Shown here: positions 8,241-16,786 of the stretch, in pieces | How positions within the stretch are numbered: position 1 is the first letter of the stretch | Layout of the letters: each line of letters begins with the position of its first letter | Assembly: GCF_031656215.1 (NCBI RefSeq) | Contig: NZ_CP134228.1 | Span: 2,871,001 to 2,935,000, forward strand | Direction: 5' to 3' | DNA length: 64,000 nucleotides | Origin: Mesorhizobium koreense | Lineage (GTDB): Bacteria; Pseudomonadota; Alphaproteobacteria; Rhizobiales; Rhizobiaceae | Position numbers and translations under genes: made by a program | The notes under the pieces: generated by a model | The model's database searches: none | The model's input: the letters and a program-made list of their open reading frames with translations, nothing else | What the model was told of the DNA's origin: nothing

Positions 8241-9224
8241 ATGAAAAAGAAAGTTGGAATGAGAAGATTGGCGACGGCGCTCCTGTCTGGAGCGCTGGCA
8301 ATGGCCGTCGTCCCGGCGATGGCGGCCGACAAGGTGACGCTACAACTTAAATGGGTCGCGCAGGCCCAGTTCGCCGGCTATTTCGTGGCCAAGGACAAGG
8401 GTTATTACGAGGACGAGGGGCTGGATGTCGATATCAAGCCCGGTGGCCCGGATATCGCGCCGGAGCAGGTGATCGCTGGCGGCGGCGCCGACGTGATCGT
8501 CGACTGGATGGCAGCCGCGCTCGCGGCGCGCGACAAGGGCGTGGACCTCGTCAACATCGCCCAGCCCTTCGACAAGGCGGGCCTCGAGATCGCCTGCCCG
8601 AAGGACGGTCCGATCAAGAAACCGGAGGACTTCAAAGGCCATACGGTCGGTGTCTGGTTCTTCGGCAACGAATATCCGTTCTTTGCCTGGATGAACAAGC
8701 TCGGCATCTCGACCGAGGGCGGGCCGAACGGCGTCAAGGTGCTGAAGCAGAGCTTCGACGTGCAGCCGCTCATCCAGCATCAGGCCGACTGCATCCACGT
8801 CATGACCTATAACGAATACGGCCAGTTGCTCGACGCCGGCTTCAAGGCCGACGACCTCCTCGTCTTCAACTATTCGAAGCTTGGCCAGAACATGCTGGAG
8901 GACGGGCTTTACGTGCAGCAAAGCAAGCTCAAGGACCCGGCCTTCCAGGATAAGATGGTTCGCTTTGTGCGCGCCTCGATGAAAGGCTGGCACTACGCGG
9001 TCGAGCATCCGGACGAGGCCGCCGAGATCACCGTTGATGCCGGCGCGCAGGACGAGAACCATCAGAAATACATGGCCGGGGAGGTCGCCAAGCTGATCGG
9101 CGACGGCAAGCTCGACGAGGCGGCTTACGACCGTACTGCCAAGATGGTGGTCGACCAGAAGATCGTCAGCAAGGCTCCGGAAGGCGCCTGGACGCACGAA
9201 ATCACCGACAAGGCGATCAAATAG
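8241..9224 (+). CDS. ABC transporter substrate-binding protein, NMT1/THI5-like
   Basis: This 327-aa periplasmic protein has a signal peptide ending near VPAMA-A (residue 28). The mature start, VTLQLKWVAQAQFAGYFVAK, is the hallmark of the NMT1/THI5-like family, whose members bind pyrimidine moieties such as hydroxymethylpyrimidine precursors, and also riboflavin or nitrate-like ligands. The ATG at 8241 follows AGAGGG by eight bases; the far longer frame from 7110 overlaps the permease and is an artefact. A THI5-like protein in a pyrimidine degradation cluster suggests uptake of a pyrimidine. The terminator just downstream closes the operon. Confidence 0.9.
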   Translation: MKKKVGMRRLATALLSGALAMAVVPAMAADKVTLQLKWVAQAQFAGYFVAKDKGYYEDEGLDVDIKPGGPDIAPEQVIAGGGADVIVDWMAAALAARDKGVDLVNIAQPFDKAGLEIACPKDGPIKKPEDFKGHTVGVWFFGNEYPFFAWMNKLGISTEGGPNGVKVLKQSFDVQPLIQHQADCIHVMTYNEYGQLLDAGFKADDLLVFNYSKLGQNMLEDGLYVQQSKLKDPAFQDKMVRFVRASMKGWHYAVEHPDEAAEITVDAGAQDENHQKYMAGEVAKLIGDGKLDEAAYDRTAKMVVDQKIVSKAPEGAWTHEITDKAIK

Positions 9225-9250
9225 AGCGCCGATAACGGCCAAAATTTGAA

Positions 9251-9273
9251 GGGGCGGGCGACCGCCCCTTTTT
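9251..9273 (+). terminator. Rho-independent terminator of the transporter operon
   Basis: A seven-base-pair stem GGGGCGG/CCGCCCC with a GCGA tetraloop is followed by five T residues. It starts 27 bases after the stop of the binding-protein gene. Confidence 0.88.
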
Positions 9274-9370
9274 CATGACAGCCGCCTGTTCCCCACACTG
9301 GTCCGCTATGGAAAGTACCCTAATTTCGGAATTGTGTGGGCTCACTCTGTCGATTCCGGGAGGAAAGAAC

Positions 9371-9814
9371 ATGCGCAAGCCAGCCACTCTCACCACAGCC
9401 CTTGGTCTAGCATTGTCGGCGGCGCTTTTTGTTGCCTCGCCGTCTTTGGCGAAAACCGTGAAATTCCAGGCGGACATGAATGCGTCGCAGGAGGTCCCGC
9501 CGAACGATAGCGCGGGCAAGGGGACGGCCGACATCACGTATGACACACAGTCCAGGAAGTTGAGCTGGACAATCAAATATTCCGGCTTGTCGGGCCCGGC
9601 CAAGGCCGGCCACTTTCATGGCCCCGCAGAACCGGGCCAGAATGCCGGCGTCGAAGTTCCGCTCAAGAAGCTGAAAAGCCCGATCAAGGGATCGGCCATC
9701 CTGGCGCCAGACCAGGCGAAGGCGCTGCTCGACGGCAAGCTTTACGTGAACCTTCATACGGCCGCCCATGGCGACGGCGAAATCCGCGGTCAGGTGGTGA
9801 AGGCCAAAATGTAG
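9371..9814 (+). CDS. Secreted CHRD-domain protein
   Basis: This 147-aa exported protein has a signal peptide ending at about PSLA-K (residue 28). The rest is one CHRD domain: KFQADMNASQEVPPNDSAGKG at its start, GHFHGPA in the middle, and LYVNLHTAAHGDGEIRGQV at its end. CHRD domains are immunoglobulin-like folds first seen in chordin; in bacteria their function is unknown, though the conserved histidines suggest metal binding. The ATG at 9371 follows GGGAGGAAAG. It is a single gene convergent with gst, with a shared terminator. Confidence 0.88.
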   Translation: MRKPATLTTALGLALSAALFVASPSLAKTVKFQADMNASQEVPPNDSAGKGTADITYDTQSRKLSWTIKYSGLSGPAKAGHFHGPAEPGQNAGVEVPLKKLKSPIKGSAILAPDQAKALLDGKLYVNLHTAAHGDGEIRGQVVKAKM

Positions 9815-9818
9815 AACT

Positions 9819-9853
9819 GCAAGGAAAAGGGCGAGCGATCGCCCCTTCCTTGC
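9819..9853. terminator. Bidirectional terminator hairpin between convergent genes
   Basis: GCAAGG and CCTTGC form the outer stem and GGGCGA/TCGCCC the inner stem around a GCGA loop, with a small bulge between them. It separates the convergent CHRD and gst genes. There is no long T run on either strand. Confidence 0.6.
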
Positions 9854-9873
9854 ATGGAGATTTTCTCCGTTGT

Positions 9874-10467
9874 TCAGCCGTTCAGGCCTTCCTCCTGCAT
9901 GGCGCGCTTGACCCCGGCGCGCGCGGCCACACGGTCGAAATAAGCGGCGAGCTTGGGGCCGAACTCGACGCCGGTCGCGTTCGCCCAGCGCAGCATCGTG
10001 AACAGGTATCCATCTGCGATGGTGAAGGCGGAACCGGTCAGATAGTCGCCGCCGAGCTTGCCTTCGACATAGCCCAACTGCTTGACGAGGTTGGTACGGA
10101 ACACCTGCTTGGCATCGTCGGACAGCGCCTTGTTGAACAGCGGCGAGAAGCCCTTGTGCAATTCGGTGGCGATGTAGTTCAGCCATTCCTGCAGGCGGAG
10201 GCGCTCGGGCGAACCCGCCTTCGGGGCGAGCTTGCCGGTCTTGTCGGCCACATAGCCGAGAATCACAGCGTTTTCGGTGAGCTTTTCCCCCCCGTCCATT
10301 TCAAGGACGGGCACCTTGCCCTTGGGCGTCACTGCGTTGAAATCGCCGCCGTTGTCGGTCTTCTTCGCCTGGAGGTTCACTTTGTCCAGAGAATAGTCGG
10401 CACCCGTCTCGGCGAGCGCGATATGGGTGGCGAGCGAGCAGGCACCCGGTGCGTAATAAAGCTTCAT
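9874..10467 (-). CDS. gst: Glutathione S-transferase, beta class
   Basis: This 197-aa cytosolic enzyme conjugates or reduces electrophiles with glutathione. The N-terminal thioredoxin-like domain carries YYAPGACSLATH with C10, the beta-class active-site cysteine, and KVPVLEMDGG with the cis-proline; LTENAVIL contributes glutathione contacts. The helical C-terminal domain includes FTIADGYLF, the N-capping box. The ATG follows GGGAG. It is divergent from an HxlR-type regulator, which may control it in response to electrophiles. Confidence 0.9.
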   Translation of the reverse strand: MKLYYAPGACSLATHIALAETGADYSLDKVNLQAKKTDNGGDFNAVTPKGKVPVLEMDGGEKLTENAVILGYVADKTGKLAPKAGSPERLRLQEWLNYIATELHKGFSPLFNKALSDDAKQVFRTNLVKQLGYVEGKLGGDYLTGSAFTIADGYLFTMLRWANATGVEFGPKLAAYFDRVAARAGVKRAMQEEGLNG

Positions 10468-10543
10468 TCCGTTTACTCCCGGCTATTGCAGGTTGGGGGA
10501 TGGCGGCCGGAGCAAGCCGGCCAGAATGAGTGATAGCCTATTA

Positions 10544-10560
10544 ACTTCTTAAAAGGAAGT
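10544..10560. promoter_or_regulatory. Inverted repeat, candidate HxlR operator
   Basis: ACTTC-N7-GAAGT lies in the 148-bp divergent region between gst and the HxlR gene. The N7 spacing resembles operators of DUF24/HxlR regulators such as YodB. The match is short, so confidence is low. Confidence 0.35.
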
Positions 10561-10615
10561 AACATGTGATCTTATAGGTATTCAAATTTCAGCCACTTCG
10601 GTCCATATTCGAGCA

Positions 10616-10942
10616 ATGAGCCGCGTTCCCCCTCGCTCCGAACATCTGTGCCGCTATTTCCAGGCGGCGATGGATATCCTCGCCCGCCCATGGAATGGAC
10701 TCATCATCGCGGCTCTCCATGCCCACGGAGAGTTGCGCTTCAGCGAGATCGGGACATTGATCGACATTGCCGACCGCATGCTGTCGGAGCGTCTGAAGGA
10801 GCTCGAGGCGCGAGGCCTTCTGGAGCGGGTCGTCGATGGCGGTCCGCCGGTCAAGGTCTCCTACCGGCTGACCGAGATCGGTCAGGGTTTCGGCGAGGCG
10901 CACAAGGGCCTGTCGAAATGGGGCCGCGAACTCGTTCAATAG
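10616..10942 (+). CDS. HxlR-family transcriptional regulator
   Basis: This 108-aa winged-helix DNA-binding protein has the HxlR/DUF24 pattern: HLCRYFQAAMDILARPWN at the start, then the recognition helix region LRFSEIGTLIDIADRMLSER and the wing VSYRLTEIGQGF. Many family members sense quinones, aldehydes or thiol stress through an N-terminal cysteine; C12 is in the expected place. Divergent position relative to gst suggests it regulates that gene, possibly through the inverted repeat between them. Confidence 0.88.
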   Translation: MSRVPPRSEHLCRYFQAAMDILARPWNGLIIAALHAHGELRFSEIGTLIDIADRMLSERLKELEARGLLERVVDGGPPVKVSYRLTEIGQGFGEAHKGLSKWGRELVQ

Positions 10943-10997
10943 CGCCGCGCATCCTGCCCATCTTGTCGTGGAAGGCCGGCTTTTTGCGGAAGGCCGG

Positions 10998-11972
10998 CTA
11001 CGCCAGCACTCCCTGCAGGCGCTCGAGTTCGCCGAGACGCGCGATGGTCGCCTCGTAGCCGAGCCGGATCGCCTCATCGGCGCGGTGGAATTCGGTAAGA
11101 CCGATATGAGCGAGCTTGGGCTGCAGCGACAAATCCGGCGGATCGCCGGCAAGGCGTGAGCGCGAGATGCGGTCCTGGATGATATTGAAGGCCTCGACCA
11201 TGACGCCGGTGATGCCCATGCGCGTCTCACGCGCTTTCGCCGTGCGGTCGCTGACATGGCCTTCCGAGGGGAGAGGCAAGACGGTCGGCTCGGCAGCGCC
11301 GGCGCTGTGCTTGATCACGGCAGCCCGCCCGTACTGGTCGTAATGCAGATTGACGGCCACCACCAGCGGCTGTTCATAGGCGCGGCATACCGATACGGGG
11401 ACCGGGTTCACCAACGCCCCGTCGACCAGCAGGCGCCCGTTGCAGGCGACCGGCTCGAATACGCCAGGCAAGGCGTAGGAGGCGCGCATCGCGGTGATGA
11501 GTGAACCGCTGTTGAGCCAGACTTCATGGCCGGTACGGATTTCCGTGGCGACGCAAACGAAGGGCTTCGGCAGTTCCTCGAAGGTGAGGCCATCCATATG
11601 CCGCTGCATTTCAGCCGTCAGCCGCATGCCGCCGAACAGGCCGCTGCCGCCGAGATGGATATCGAGCAGGCCGAACATGCGCCGCTTGGTCAGCCCGCGC
11701 GCGAATTCCTCGAGCTGGTCGAGCTTGCCGGCGAGATAGCAGCCGCCGGCGAGCGCGCCGATCGACGTCCCGGCGATCATGTCGATCTCGATGCCGGCCT
11801 CGTCGAGCGCGCGCAGAACGCCGATATGGGCCCAGCCGCGCGCAGCGCCGCCGCCAAGCGCCAGTGCGACGCCCGATTTGCGCGAGGGCGCCACCGTCGG
11901 CGTTTCATCTGCCGGCGGCCGCAACTTGCCACGCGCTTCGGCGCGTCCCCTGATGGACGCCCATTCGAGCAT
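10998..11972 (-). CDS. Patatin-like phospholipase
   Basis: This 324-aa lipid acyl hydrolase is of the RssA/NTE type. It has the oxyanion loop GGGAARG (40-46), the nucleophile elbow GTSIG with S70, and the catalytic aspartate in VDGALVNP (D184), a complete Ser-Asp dyad. No signal peptide or membrane helix is evident, so it is probably cytoplasmic or membrane associated. The C-terminal third (from about residue 220) contains a helical region, MGITGVMVEAFNIIQDRI, also seen in the RssA group. The substrate is not determined by sequence. Confidence 0.88.
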   Translation of the reverse strand: MLEWASIRGRAEARGKLRPPADETPTVAPSRKSGVALALGGGAARGWAHIGVLRALDEAGIEIDMIAGTSIGALAGGCYLAGKLDQLEEFARGLTKRRMFGLLDIHLGGSGLFGGMRLTAEMQRHMDGLTFEELPKPFVCVATEIRTGHEVWLNSGSLITAMRASYALPGVFEPVACNGRLLVDGALVNPVPVSVCRAYEQPLVVAVNLHYDQYGRAAVIKHSAGAAEPTVLPLPSEGHVSDRTAKARETRMGITGVMVEAFNIIQDRISRSRLAGDPPDLSLQPKLAHIGLTEFHRADEAIRLGYEATIARLGELERLQGVLA

Positions 11973-12115
11973 TACCGTCTCCGTGTCCCGCTGGGATTGT
12001 GGACTCTGGCAGGTATCAAATTCATGAATCTTCTTCTTGCCGGTAGCAAAATCGGCGTTTCGGGTCGTCAGAAGGCATGATCAATCAATTCAGGTGTAGG
12101 CAAGGAAACCATCCG

Positions 12116-12517
12116 TTATTCCGTATGGCGGAGGCGGGGGGCCGTACCGTTCTCTTCTACAATCCGATAGAAGCAGGAGCGCTGGCCGGTATGGCAGGTC
12201 ACGCCATCGCCGGCCACTTCGACTTTCAGCCAAAGGGCGTCCTGGTCGCAATCCACGCGTATCTCGACAACGCGCTGGAAGTTTCCCGAGGTCTCCCCCT
12301 TCTTCCAGAGCGAGCGGCGTGAGCGCGACCAGTAATGCGCAATCCCGGTTTCAAGCGTGAAACGCAGCGCTTCCTCGTTCATGTGCGCGACCATGAGGAG
12401 CGTTCCGTCGCCGGCATCCGTTACCACCGCCGTCACGAGGCCGTTTGCATCAAAGCGCGGCGCGAGGACAGTTCCTTCCTCACGCTCGCTCTCGTCCAGT
12501 TCGGGTCTTGATTTCAT
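12116..12517 (-). CDS. hisI: Phosphoribosyl-AMP cyclohydrolase
   Basis: This 133-aa enzyme of histidine biosynthesis opens the adenine ring of phosphoribosyl-AMP. It shows the conserved [30 protein letters not shown] and [11 protein letters not shown] motifs with the zinc-binding cysteines (DCDQD and the later TCHTGQRSC). Length matches the monofunctional form, so the pyrophosphohydrolase HisE is encoded elsewhere. It lies 48 bp downstream of folE on the same strand and is probably co-transcribed with it. Confidence 0.95.
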   Translation of the reverse strand: MKSRPELDESEREEGTVLAPRFDANGLVTAVVTDAGDGTLLMVAHMNEEALRFTLETGIAHYWSRSRRSLWKKGETSGNFQRVVEIRVDCDQDALWLKVEVAGDGVTCHTGQRSCFYRIVEENGTAPRLRHTE

Positions 12518-12528
12518 GCCGTACCGTA

Positions 12529-12558
12529 CCGGTCCGCCGCTTCCATATACCGGACCGG
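12529..12558. other. Inverted repeat between folE and hisI
   Basis: CCGGTCC and GGACCGG form a perfect seven-base arm pair with a 16-base loop, within the 48-bp gap between folE and hisI. It may be a processing or attenuation hairpin; it has no T run. Confidence 0.35.
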
Positions 12559-12565
12559 GAAAGGA

Positions 12566-13201
12566 TCAGTCCCGCGTGCCGCGGATCATACCGACGAAGC
12601 GCAACTGCTCCTCGGGACGGTCCTTGAAGGCGCCGGTGAAGGTGGAGGTGAGTGTTGTGGCGCCCGGCTTGCGGATGCCGCGCATGGCCATACACATATG
12701 CTCGGCCTCGATCATCACGGCAACGCCGCGGGGGTTGATAACGTCCTGGATAACACCGGCGATCTGCGCCGTCATCGCCTCCTGCGTCTGCAGGCGATGG
12801 GCGAATATGTCGACGACGCGGGCGATCTTCGAAAGGCCGACTACCTTGCCATCCGGCAGATAGGCGACATGCGCCTTGCCGATGATCGGCACCATGTGGT
12901 GCTCGCAATGGGAATGGAAGGGGATGTCCTTGACGAGCACGATATCGTCATAGCCGGCGACTTCCTCGAAAGTGCGGCCGAGTTCTTCCGCCGGACATTT
13001 GTCGTACCCGTCGAACATCTCGCGGAACGCCTTGACGACGCGCTTCGGCGTATCGCGCAGGCCCTCGCGGTGGATATCGTCGCCGGTCCAGCGCAAGAGC
13101 GTTTCAACCGCCTTCATGACCTCGGCTTCGCTCGGGCGGTTGGTCTTCGGTTTGTCCAGATAATCCGGAACGGCTGGAAATGTCTTGATTACGGCGTCCA
13201 T
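12566..13201 (-). CDS. folE: GTP cyclohydrolase I (type IA)
   Basis: This 211-aa enzyme converts GTP to 7,8-dihydroneopterin triphosphate, the first step of folate synthesis. Diagnostic motifs include [30 protein letters not shown] (zinc-binding Cys and His) and [12 protein letters not shown]; the second zinc cysteine is in [12 protein letters not shown]. The ATG follows GGGAG about ten bases upstream. It is divergent from the IscU-like gene across 222 bp and followed by hisI. Confidence 0.95.
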   Translation of the reverse strand: MDAVIKTFPAVPDYLDKPKTNRPSEAEVMKAVETLLRWTGDDIHREGLRDTPKRVVKAFREMFDGYDKCPAEELGRTFEEVAGYDDIVLVKDIPFHSHCEHHMVPIIGKAHVAYLPDGKVVGLSKIARVVDIFAHRLQTQEAMTAQIAGVIQDVINPRGVAVMIEAEHMCMAMRGIRKPGATTLTSTFTGAFKDRPEEQLRFVGMIRGTRD

Positions 13202-13423
13202 TAAGGCGTCTCCCGTAGTCCACCTCGATGGGCGGACGAGTTGAACGGATCACGGCCCTTTTTGCGGGACTTGCTGTGGACCCCGAAAGCGGCGTGCATC
13301 TGTAGGTGGGTGCCGGCTTCTTGCCCTGCACCACACCTCCCCACTATATATTGCCTTGGATGAAGATTGAAAGATGCGTACGGAAAACGGTGTGTTCGCT
13401 GGGCCGCGCGCGGACGGAAAATA

Positions 13424-13870
13424 ATGATAGACGACATCTATAATGCGAAAATTCTGGGCTTCGCGGGCAATATCCCGCGTATCGGCCGGCTGGAGGATGC
13501 GGATGCGTCGGCAATGGCGCATTCCAAGCTTTGCGGCTCGACGGTGACCGTCGACCTCAAGATGGACGGCGACGTGGTGACGGATTTCGCCCATGATGTG
13601 AAGGCTTGCGCGCTGGGGCAGGCTTCGTCGTCGATCATGGCGAGCAATATCGTCGGCGCACACGCGGATGAGCTGCGCGAGGTACGCGAGACAATGCGCA
13701 GGATGCTGAAGGAAAACGGCGCGCCACCGGAAGGCCGCTTCGCAGACCTCAAATATCTGGAGCCGGTTCGCGACTACAAGGCGCGGCATGCCTCGACCAT
13801 GCTGACCTTCGACGCGGTCGTCGACGCCATCGGCCAGATCGAGAAGAAGCGCGCCGGTGAGGCGGCCTGA
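13424..13870 (+). CDS. Iron-sulfur cluster scaffold, IscU/NifU-like
   Basis: This 148-aa protein is of the NifU N-terminal family. Two of the three cluster-ligand cysteines are plain: C37 in HSKLCGSTV and C61 in VKACALGQAS. The usual third site region is LEPVRDYKARHAST, where the third cysteine is replaced (CxxR/H type), as in the alphaproteobacterial variant. No iscS or iscA is adjacent, so its partner is unclear. The ATG at 13424 starts MIDDIYNAKI; the upstream frame to 13367 looks non-coding. yidD follows 11 bases later, a linkage I recall as frequent in Rhizobiales. Confidence 0.8.
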   Translation: MIDDIYNAKILGFAGNIPRIGRLEDADASAMAHSKLCGSTVTVDLKMDGDVVTDFAHDVKACALGQASSSIMASNIVGAHADELREVRETMRRMLKENGAPPEGRFADLKYLEPVRDYKARHASTMLTFDAVVDAIGQIEKKRAGEAA

Positions 13871-13881
13871 GACTACCGCTG

Positions 13882-14214
13882 GTGAATGGGCCCACGAAAA
13901 GCCGCAACTTCTCCGGCCCGTGGCCAAAGACGCCCGACCGCGTCCTTGGCACGTCGCTTATTCGCCTTTATCAACTTACGCTCTCGGGCTTCGTCGGTCA
14001 TTCCTGCCGGCATCTGCCGACCTGTTCCGAATATGGCTATGAGGCGATCGCACGGCACGGGCTGTGGGTTGGCGGCTGGCTGGCGCTTTTCCGCGTCGCG
14101 CGTTGCGGTCCCGGCGGCACGCGCGGCCTCGACCCGGTGCCGGAAGAACTGGCGCCCCGCTTTCGCTGGTATTTGCCATGGCGCTACTGGTCGGCGGGCC
14201 ACCACACTGCCTAG
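13882..14214 (+). CDS. yidD: Membrane protein insertion efficiency factor YidD
   Basis: This 110-aa protein starts at a GTG 11 bases after the previous stop; no in-frame ATG precedes the conserved core. The core has the YidD signature of invariant cysteines and aromatic residues: IRLYQLTLSGFVGHSCRHLPTCSEYGYEAI, then RVARCGPGGTRGLDPVP. YidD is a small membrane-associated factor that assists YidC-dependent membrane insertion. It is usually next to rnpA/yidC, but in many rhizobia it sits apart as here. The region overlaps several shadow frames on both strands. Confidence 0.9.
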   Translation: MNGPTKSRNFSGPWPKTPDRVLGTSLIRLYQLTLSGFVGHSCRHLPTCSEYGYEAIARHGLWVGGWLALFRVARCGPGGTRGLDPVPEELAPRFRWYLPWRYWSAGHHTA

Positions 14215-14353
14215 CTGATCGCACGATGCAAGGTTTAGCTTTGGGATAGACTATCTTCCCCGTTGATTTCGGGCGCGTTTCTGCCGCATGTTTGCATCAT
14301 TGGGCGGCCGGTGCGATATCGGGCCGTTGATTCACCACGGAGGGGAGACCCGC

Positions 14354-14536
14354 ATGGCTCACAAATTCGAGATTTGGAAAGACAAGAAGGGCGAATATCG
14401 CGTCCGCTTCAAATACAACAGCGAAGTGATGTTCTCGTCCGAAGGCTACACGTCGAAGTCGAGCGCGCAGAACGCGATCGACTCGATCAAGAAGAACGGC
14501 CCTAACGCGCCGATCGAAGATAATAGCGCAAGCTGA
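14354..14536 (+). CDS. YegP-family (DUF1508) protein
   Basis: This 60-aa protein has the DUF1508/YegP fold: FEIWKDKKGEYRVRFKYNSE followed by a second half, GYTSKSSAQNAIDSIKKN. YegP proteins are small beta-alpha units; this copy has a single domain. The ATG follows GGAGGGGAG, a strong ribosome site. The function is unknown. It is apparently monocistronic, lying 139 bp after yidD and 185 bp before thrS. Confidence 0.85.
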   Translation: MAHKFEIWKDKKGEYRVRFKYNSEVMFSSEGYTSKSSAQNAIDSIKKNGPNAPIEDNSAS

Positions 14537-14585
14537 AATTCCGACACGCTTTCGCGCTTGTGAGACATAAGCGCTCTTGGTGAAA

Positions 14586-14617
14586 GACGGCGCCTCGTAG
14601 GCTTTACGGGCGCCGTC
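14586..14617 (+). terminator. Hairpin after yegP-like gene
   Basis: GACGGCGCC/GGCGCCGTC is a perfect nine-base-pair stem extended inside by CGTA/TACG. It lies 50 bases after the DUF1508 stop and about 100 before thrS. There is no T run, so termination would be inefficient or Rho-assisted. Confidence 0.5.
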
Positions 14618-14640
14618 GTCCGGCTTATGTAGCGCTATCG

Positions 14641-14712
14641 GCAGCCGCATTCCCATGCGCGCTGCAACACACTGCAATCCCACCCGCGCTCGTATGCGGG
14701 ACTGGATAGGAG
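14641..14712 (+). promoter_or_regulatory. Structured thrS leader with anticodon-loop-like hairpin
   Basis: Two hairpins precede thrS. The first (14641-14665) pairs GCAGC with GCTGC and CGC with GCG. The second (14683-14700) pairs CCCGC with GCGGG around an eight-base loop GCUCGUAU, with an outer UCC/GGA helix (14678-80 with 14704-06) that ends against the AGGAG ribosome site at 14708-14712. The loop carries U-CGU-A, the arrangement of the tRNA-Thr(CGU) anticodon loop. In E. coli ThrRS represses its own mRNA by binding such a mimic. That this leader works similarly is an inference. Confidence 0.5.
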
Positions 14713-14720
14713 ACATGACC

Positions 14721-16727
14721 ATGGCTGACGCCAACCCGGGCGCAATTTCCGGCGCATCCGTTTCCCTTGAATTTCCCGACGGCTCCTCGCGCGACTATCC
14801 CGCGATGATGACCGGCGCCGAGCTTGCCGAATCGATCTCCAAATCGCTCGCCAAGAAGGCGATCGCCTACGCCATCGATGGCCATGTGCGCGATCTTTCC
14901 GATCCGCTCGGCGCTTCGGGCCGCGTCGAAATCCTGACCCGCGAGAGCGAAGGCGCGCTGGAACTCATCCGCCACGATACGGCTCATGTGCTCGCCGAGG
15001 CGGTGCAGGAACTGTGGCCGGGCACGCAGGTGACCATCGGCCCGGTGATCGAGAACGGCTTCTATTACGATTTCGCTCGCAACGAGCCCTTCACGCCGGA
15101 CGATTTCGTGGCAATCGAAAAGAAGATGCGCGAGATCATTGGCCGCAACAAGCCTTTCACCAAGGAGGTCTGGCCGCGCGACAAGGCGAAAAACGTCTTC
15201 CGCGACAAGGGAGAGGCCTACAAGGTCGAATTGGTCGATGCGATCCCCGAGGATCAGGACGTCAAAATCTACAGGCAGGGCGACTGGTTCGATCTCTGCC
15301 GCGGTCCGCACATGGCTTCGACAGGCCAGATCGGCGACGCCTTCAAGCTGATGAAGGTGGCGGGCGCTTATTGGCGCGGCGATTCCAACAACCCGATGCT
15401 GACCCGTATCTACGGCACCGCCTGGCGCAACCGCGAAGAACTCGACCGCTATCTCCATACGCTGGAAGAAGCGGAGCGGCGCGACCACCGCCGGCTCGGC
15501 CGCGAGATGGATTTGTTCCATTTCCAGGAGGAAGGGCCGGGTGTCGTCTTCTGGCACCCGAAAGGCTGGAAGATGTTCCAGAGCCTCGTCTCCTACATGC
15601 GCCGGAGGCTCGACGAGCACGAATATTCGGAAGTGAATGCCCCACAGGTGTTGGACAAGCAGCTTTGGGAGACATCCGGCCATTGGGGCTGGTACCGGGA
15701 AAGCATGTTCAAGGTACTGGTCGCCGGCGATGAGGCCGAAAGCGAGGATCATCGCGTCTTCGCGCTGAAGCCGATGAATTGCCCTGGCCACGTCCAGATA
15801 TTCAAGCACGGCCTCAAGTCTTACCGCGACCTGCCTGTCCGGCTTGCCGAATTCGGCGCTGTTCATCGCTACGAGCCGTCCGGCGCGCTGCACGGGCTGA
15901 TGCGCGTGCGCGGCTTCACTCAGGACGATGCGCATATCTTCTGCACGGAGGACCAGCTTGCCGCCGAATGTTTGAAGATCAATGACCTGATCCTCACCAC
16001 ATACGCTGATTTCGGCTTTGAGGAGATCATGGTCCGCTTCTCGACGCGGCCGGAAAAGCGCGTCGGTTCCGACGCACTCTGGGATCACGCCGAGGAAATC
16101 ATGAGCGGCGTGCTGACCGAGATCCAGCAGTCCGACAACCGTATCCGCATCGAGATCAACCCCGGTGACGGAGCTTTCTACGGGCCGAAATTCGACTATG
16201 TGCTGCGCGACGCGATCGGGCGCGAATGGCAGTGCGGCACGACCCAGGTCGATTTCAACCTGCCGGAGCGGTTCGGCGCCTTCTACATCGACAAGGATTC
16301 GGAGAAGAAGCAGCCGGTCATGGTGCATCGCGCTATCTGCGGCTCCATGGAACGCTTCCTCGGTATCCTTATCGAGAACCACGCCGGCCACATGCCGCTC
16401 TGGTTCGCGCCTCTGCAGGTCGTCGTGGCGACGATCACCTCGGACGCGGATGACTATGCGAGGAAGGTGGCGGCGCGGCTGAAGGATGCGGGGCTGCTCG
16501 CCGAAACCGACCTGCGCAACGAGAAGATCAACTACAAGGTACGCGAGCACAGCCTCGCGAAAGTGCCGGTGATCCTGGTCTGCGGCAAGCGCGAGGCGGA
16601 GGAAGGTACGGTCAATCTGCGCCGGCTCGGCTCACGCGACCAGCAATCGTTGATGCTGGAAGAGGCCGTCGCGGCCTTGGTGGACGAGGCAACCGCGCCA
16701 GATATCAGGCGCAAGCGGAAAAGCTGA
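14721..16727 (+). CDS. thrS: Threonyl-tRNA synthetase
   Basis: This 668-aa class II synthetase charges tRNA-Thr. Domains in order: TGS (about 5-65), second additional editing domain with HDTAH near residue 78, catalytic core with motif 2 ([30 protein letters not shown]) and motif 3 ([12 protein letters not shown]), and the C-terminal anticodon-binding domain from about residue 565. The catalytic zinc ligands include C354 in MNCPGH. AGGAG lies eight bases from the ATG at 14721 but only two from the ATG at 14715, so 14721 is chosen. The structured leader upstream may control it. Confidence 0.96.
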   Translation: MADANPGAISGASVSLEFPDGSSRDYPAMMTGAELAESISKSLAKKAIAYAIDGHVRDLSDPLGASGRVEILTRESEGALELIRHDTAHVLAEAVQELWPGTQVTIGPVIENGFYYDFARNEPFTPDDFVAIEKKMREIIGRNKPFTKEVWPRDKAKNVFRDKGEAYKVELVDAIPEDQDVKIYRQGDWFDLCRGPHMASTGQIGDAFKLMKVAGAYWRGDSNNPMLTRIYGTAWRNREELDRYLHTLEEAERRDHRRLGREMDLFHFQEEGPGVVFWHPKGWKMFQSLVSYMRRRLDEHEYSEVNAPQVLDKQLWETSGHWGWYRESMFKVLVAGDEAESEDHRVFALKPMNCPGHVQIFKHGLKSYRDLPVRLAEFGAVHRYEPSGALHGLMRVRGFTQDDAHIFCTEDQLAAECLKINDLILTTYADFGFEEIMVRFSTRPEKRVGSDALWDHAEEIMSGVLTEIQQSDNRIRIEINPGDGAFYGPKFDYVLRDAIGREWQCGTTQVDFNLPERFGAFYIDKDSEKKQPVMVHRAICGSMERFLGILIENHAGHMPLWFAPLQVVVATITSDADDYARKVAARLKDAGLLAETDLRNEKINYKVREHSLAKVPVILVCGKREAEEGTVNLRRLGSRDQQSLMLEEAVAALVDEATAPDIRRKRKS

Positions 16728-16740
16728 ACGACCCCACCCT

Positions 16741-16774
16741 TACCCTCTCCCCGTGAAAAACGGAGAGAGGGGTA
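16741..16774. terminator. Long hairpin between convergent thrS and acid phosphatase
   Basis: TACCC-TCTC and the CCGT/ACGG inner stem form a 13-base-pair hairpin with one bulged G, one mismatch and a GAAAA loop. It lies in the 59-bp gap between two convergent stops and is a probable bidirectional terminator. The CCCTCTCCCCGTG wording is a common intergenic repeat type in GC-rich proteobacteria. Confidence 0.65.
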
Positions 16775-16786
16775 GGCAAGTGCCTG

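Noticed and set aside
7110-9224. A 704-codon frame covering the second permease and the binding protein
   Set aside because: The first two thirds are antisense-like junk in a different frame of the permease gene; the true binding protein starts at 8241 with its own ribosome site.
14625-16550. A 641-codon frame on the minus strand opposite thrS
   Set aside because: It is an antisense shadow of a GC-rich gene; the plus strand encodes an unmistakable ThrRS.
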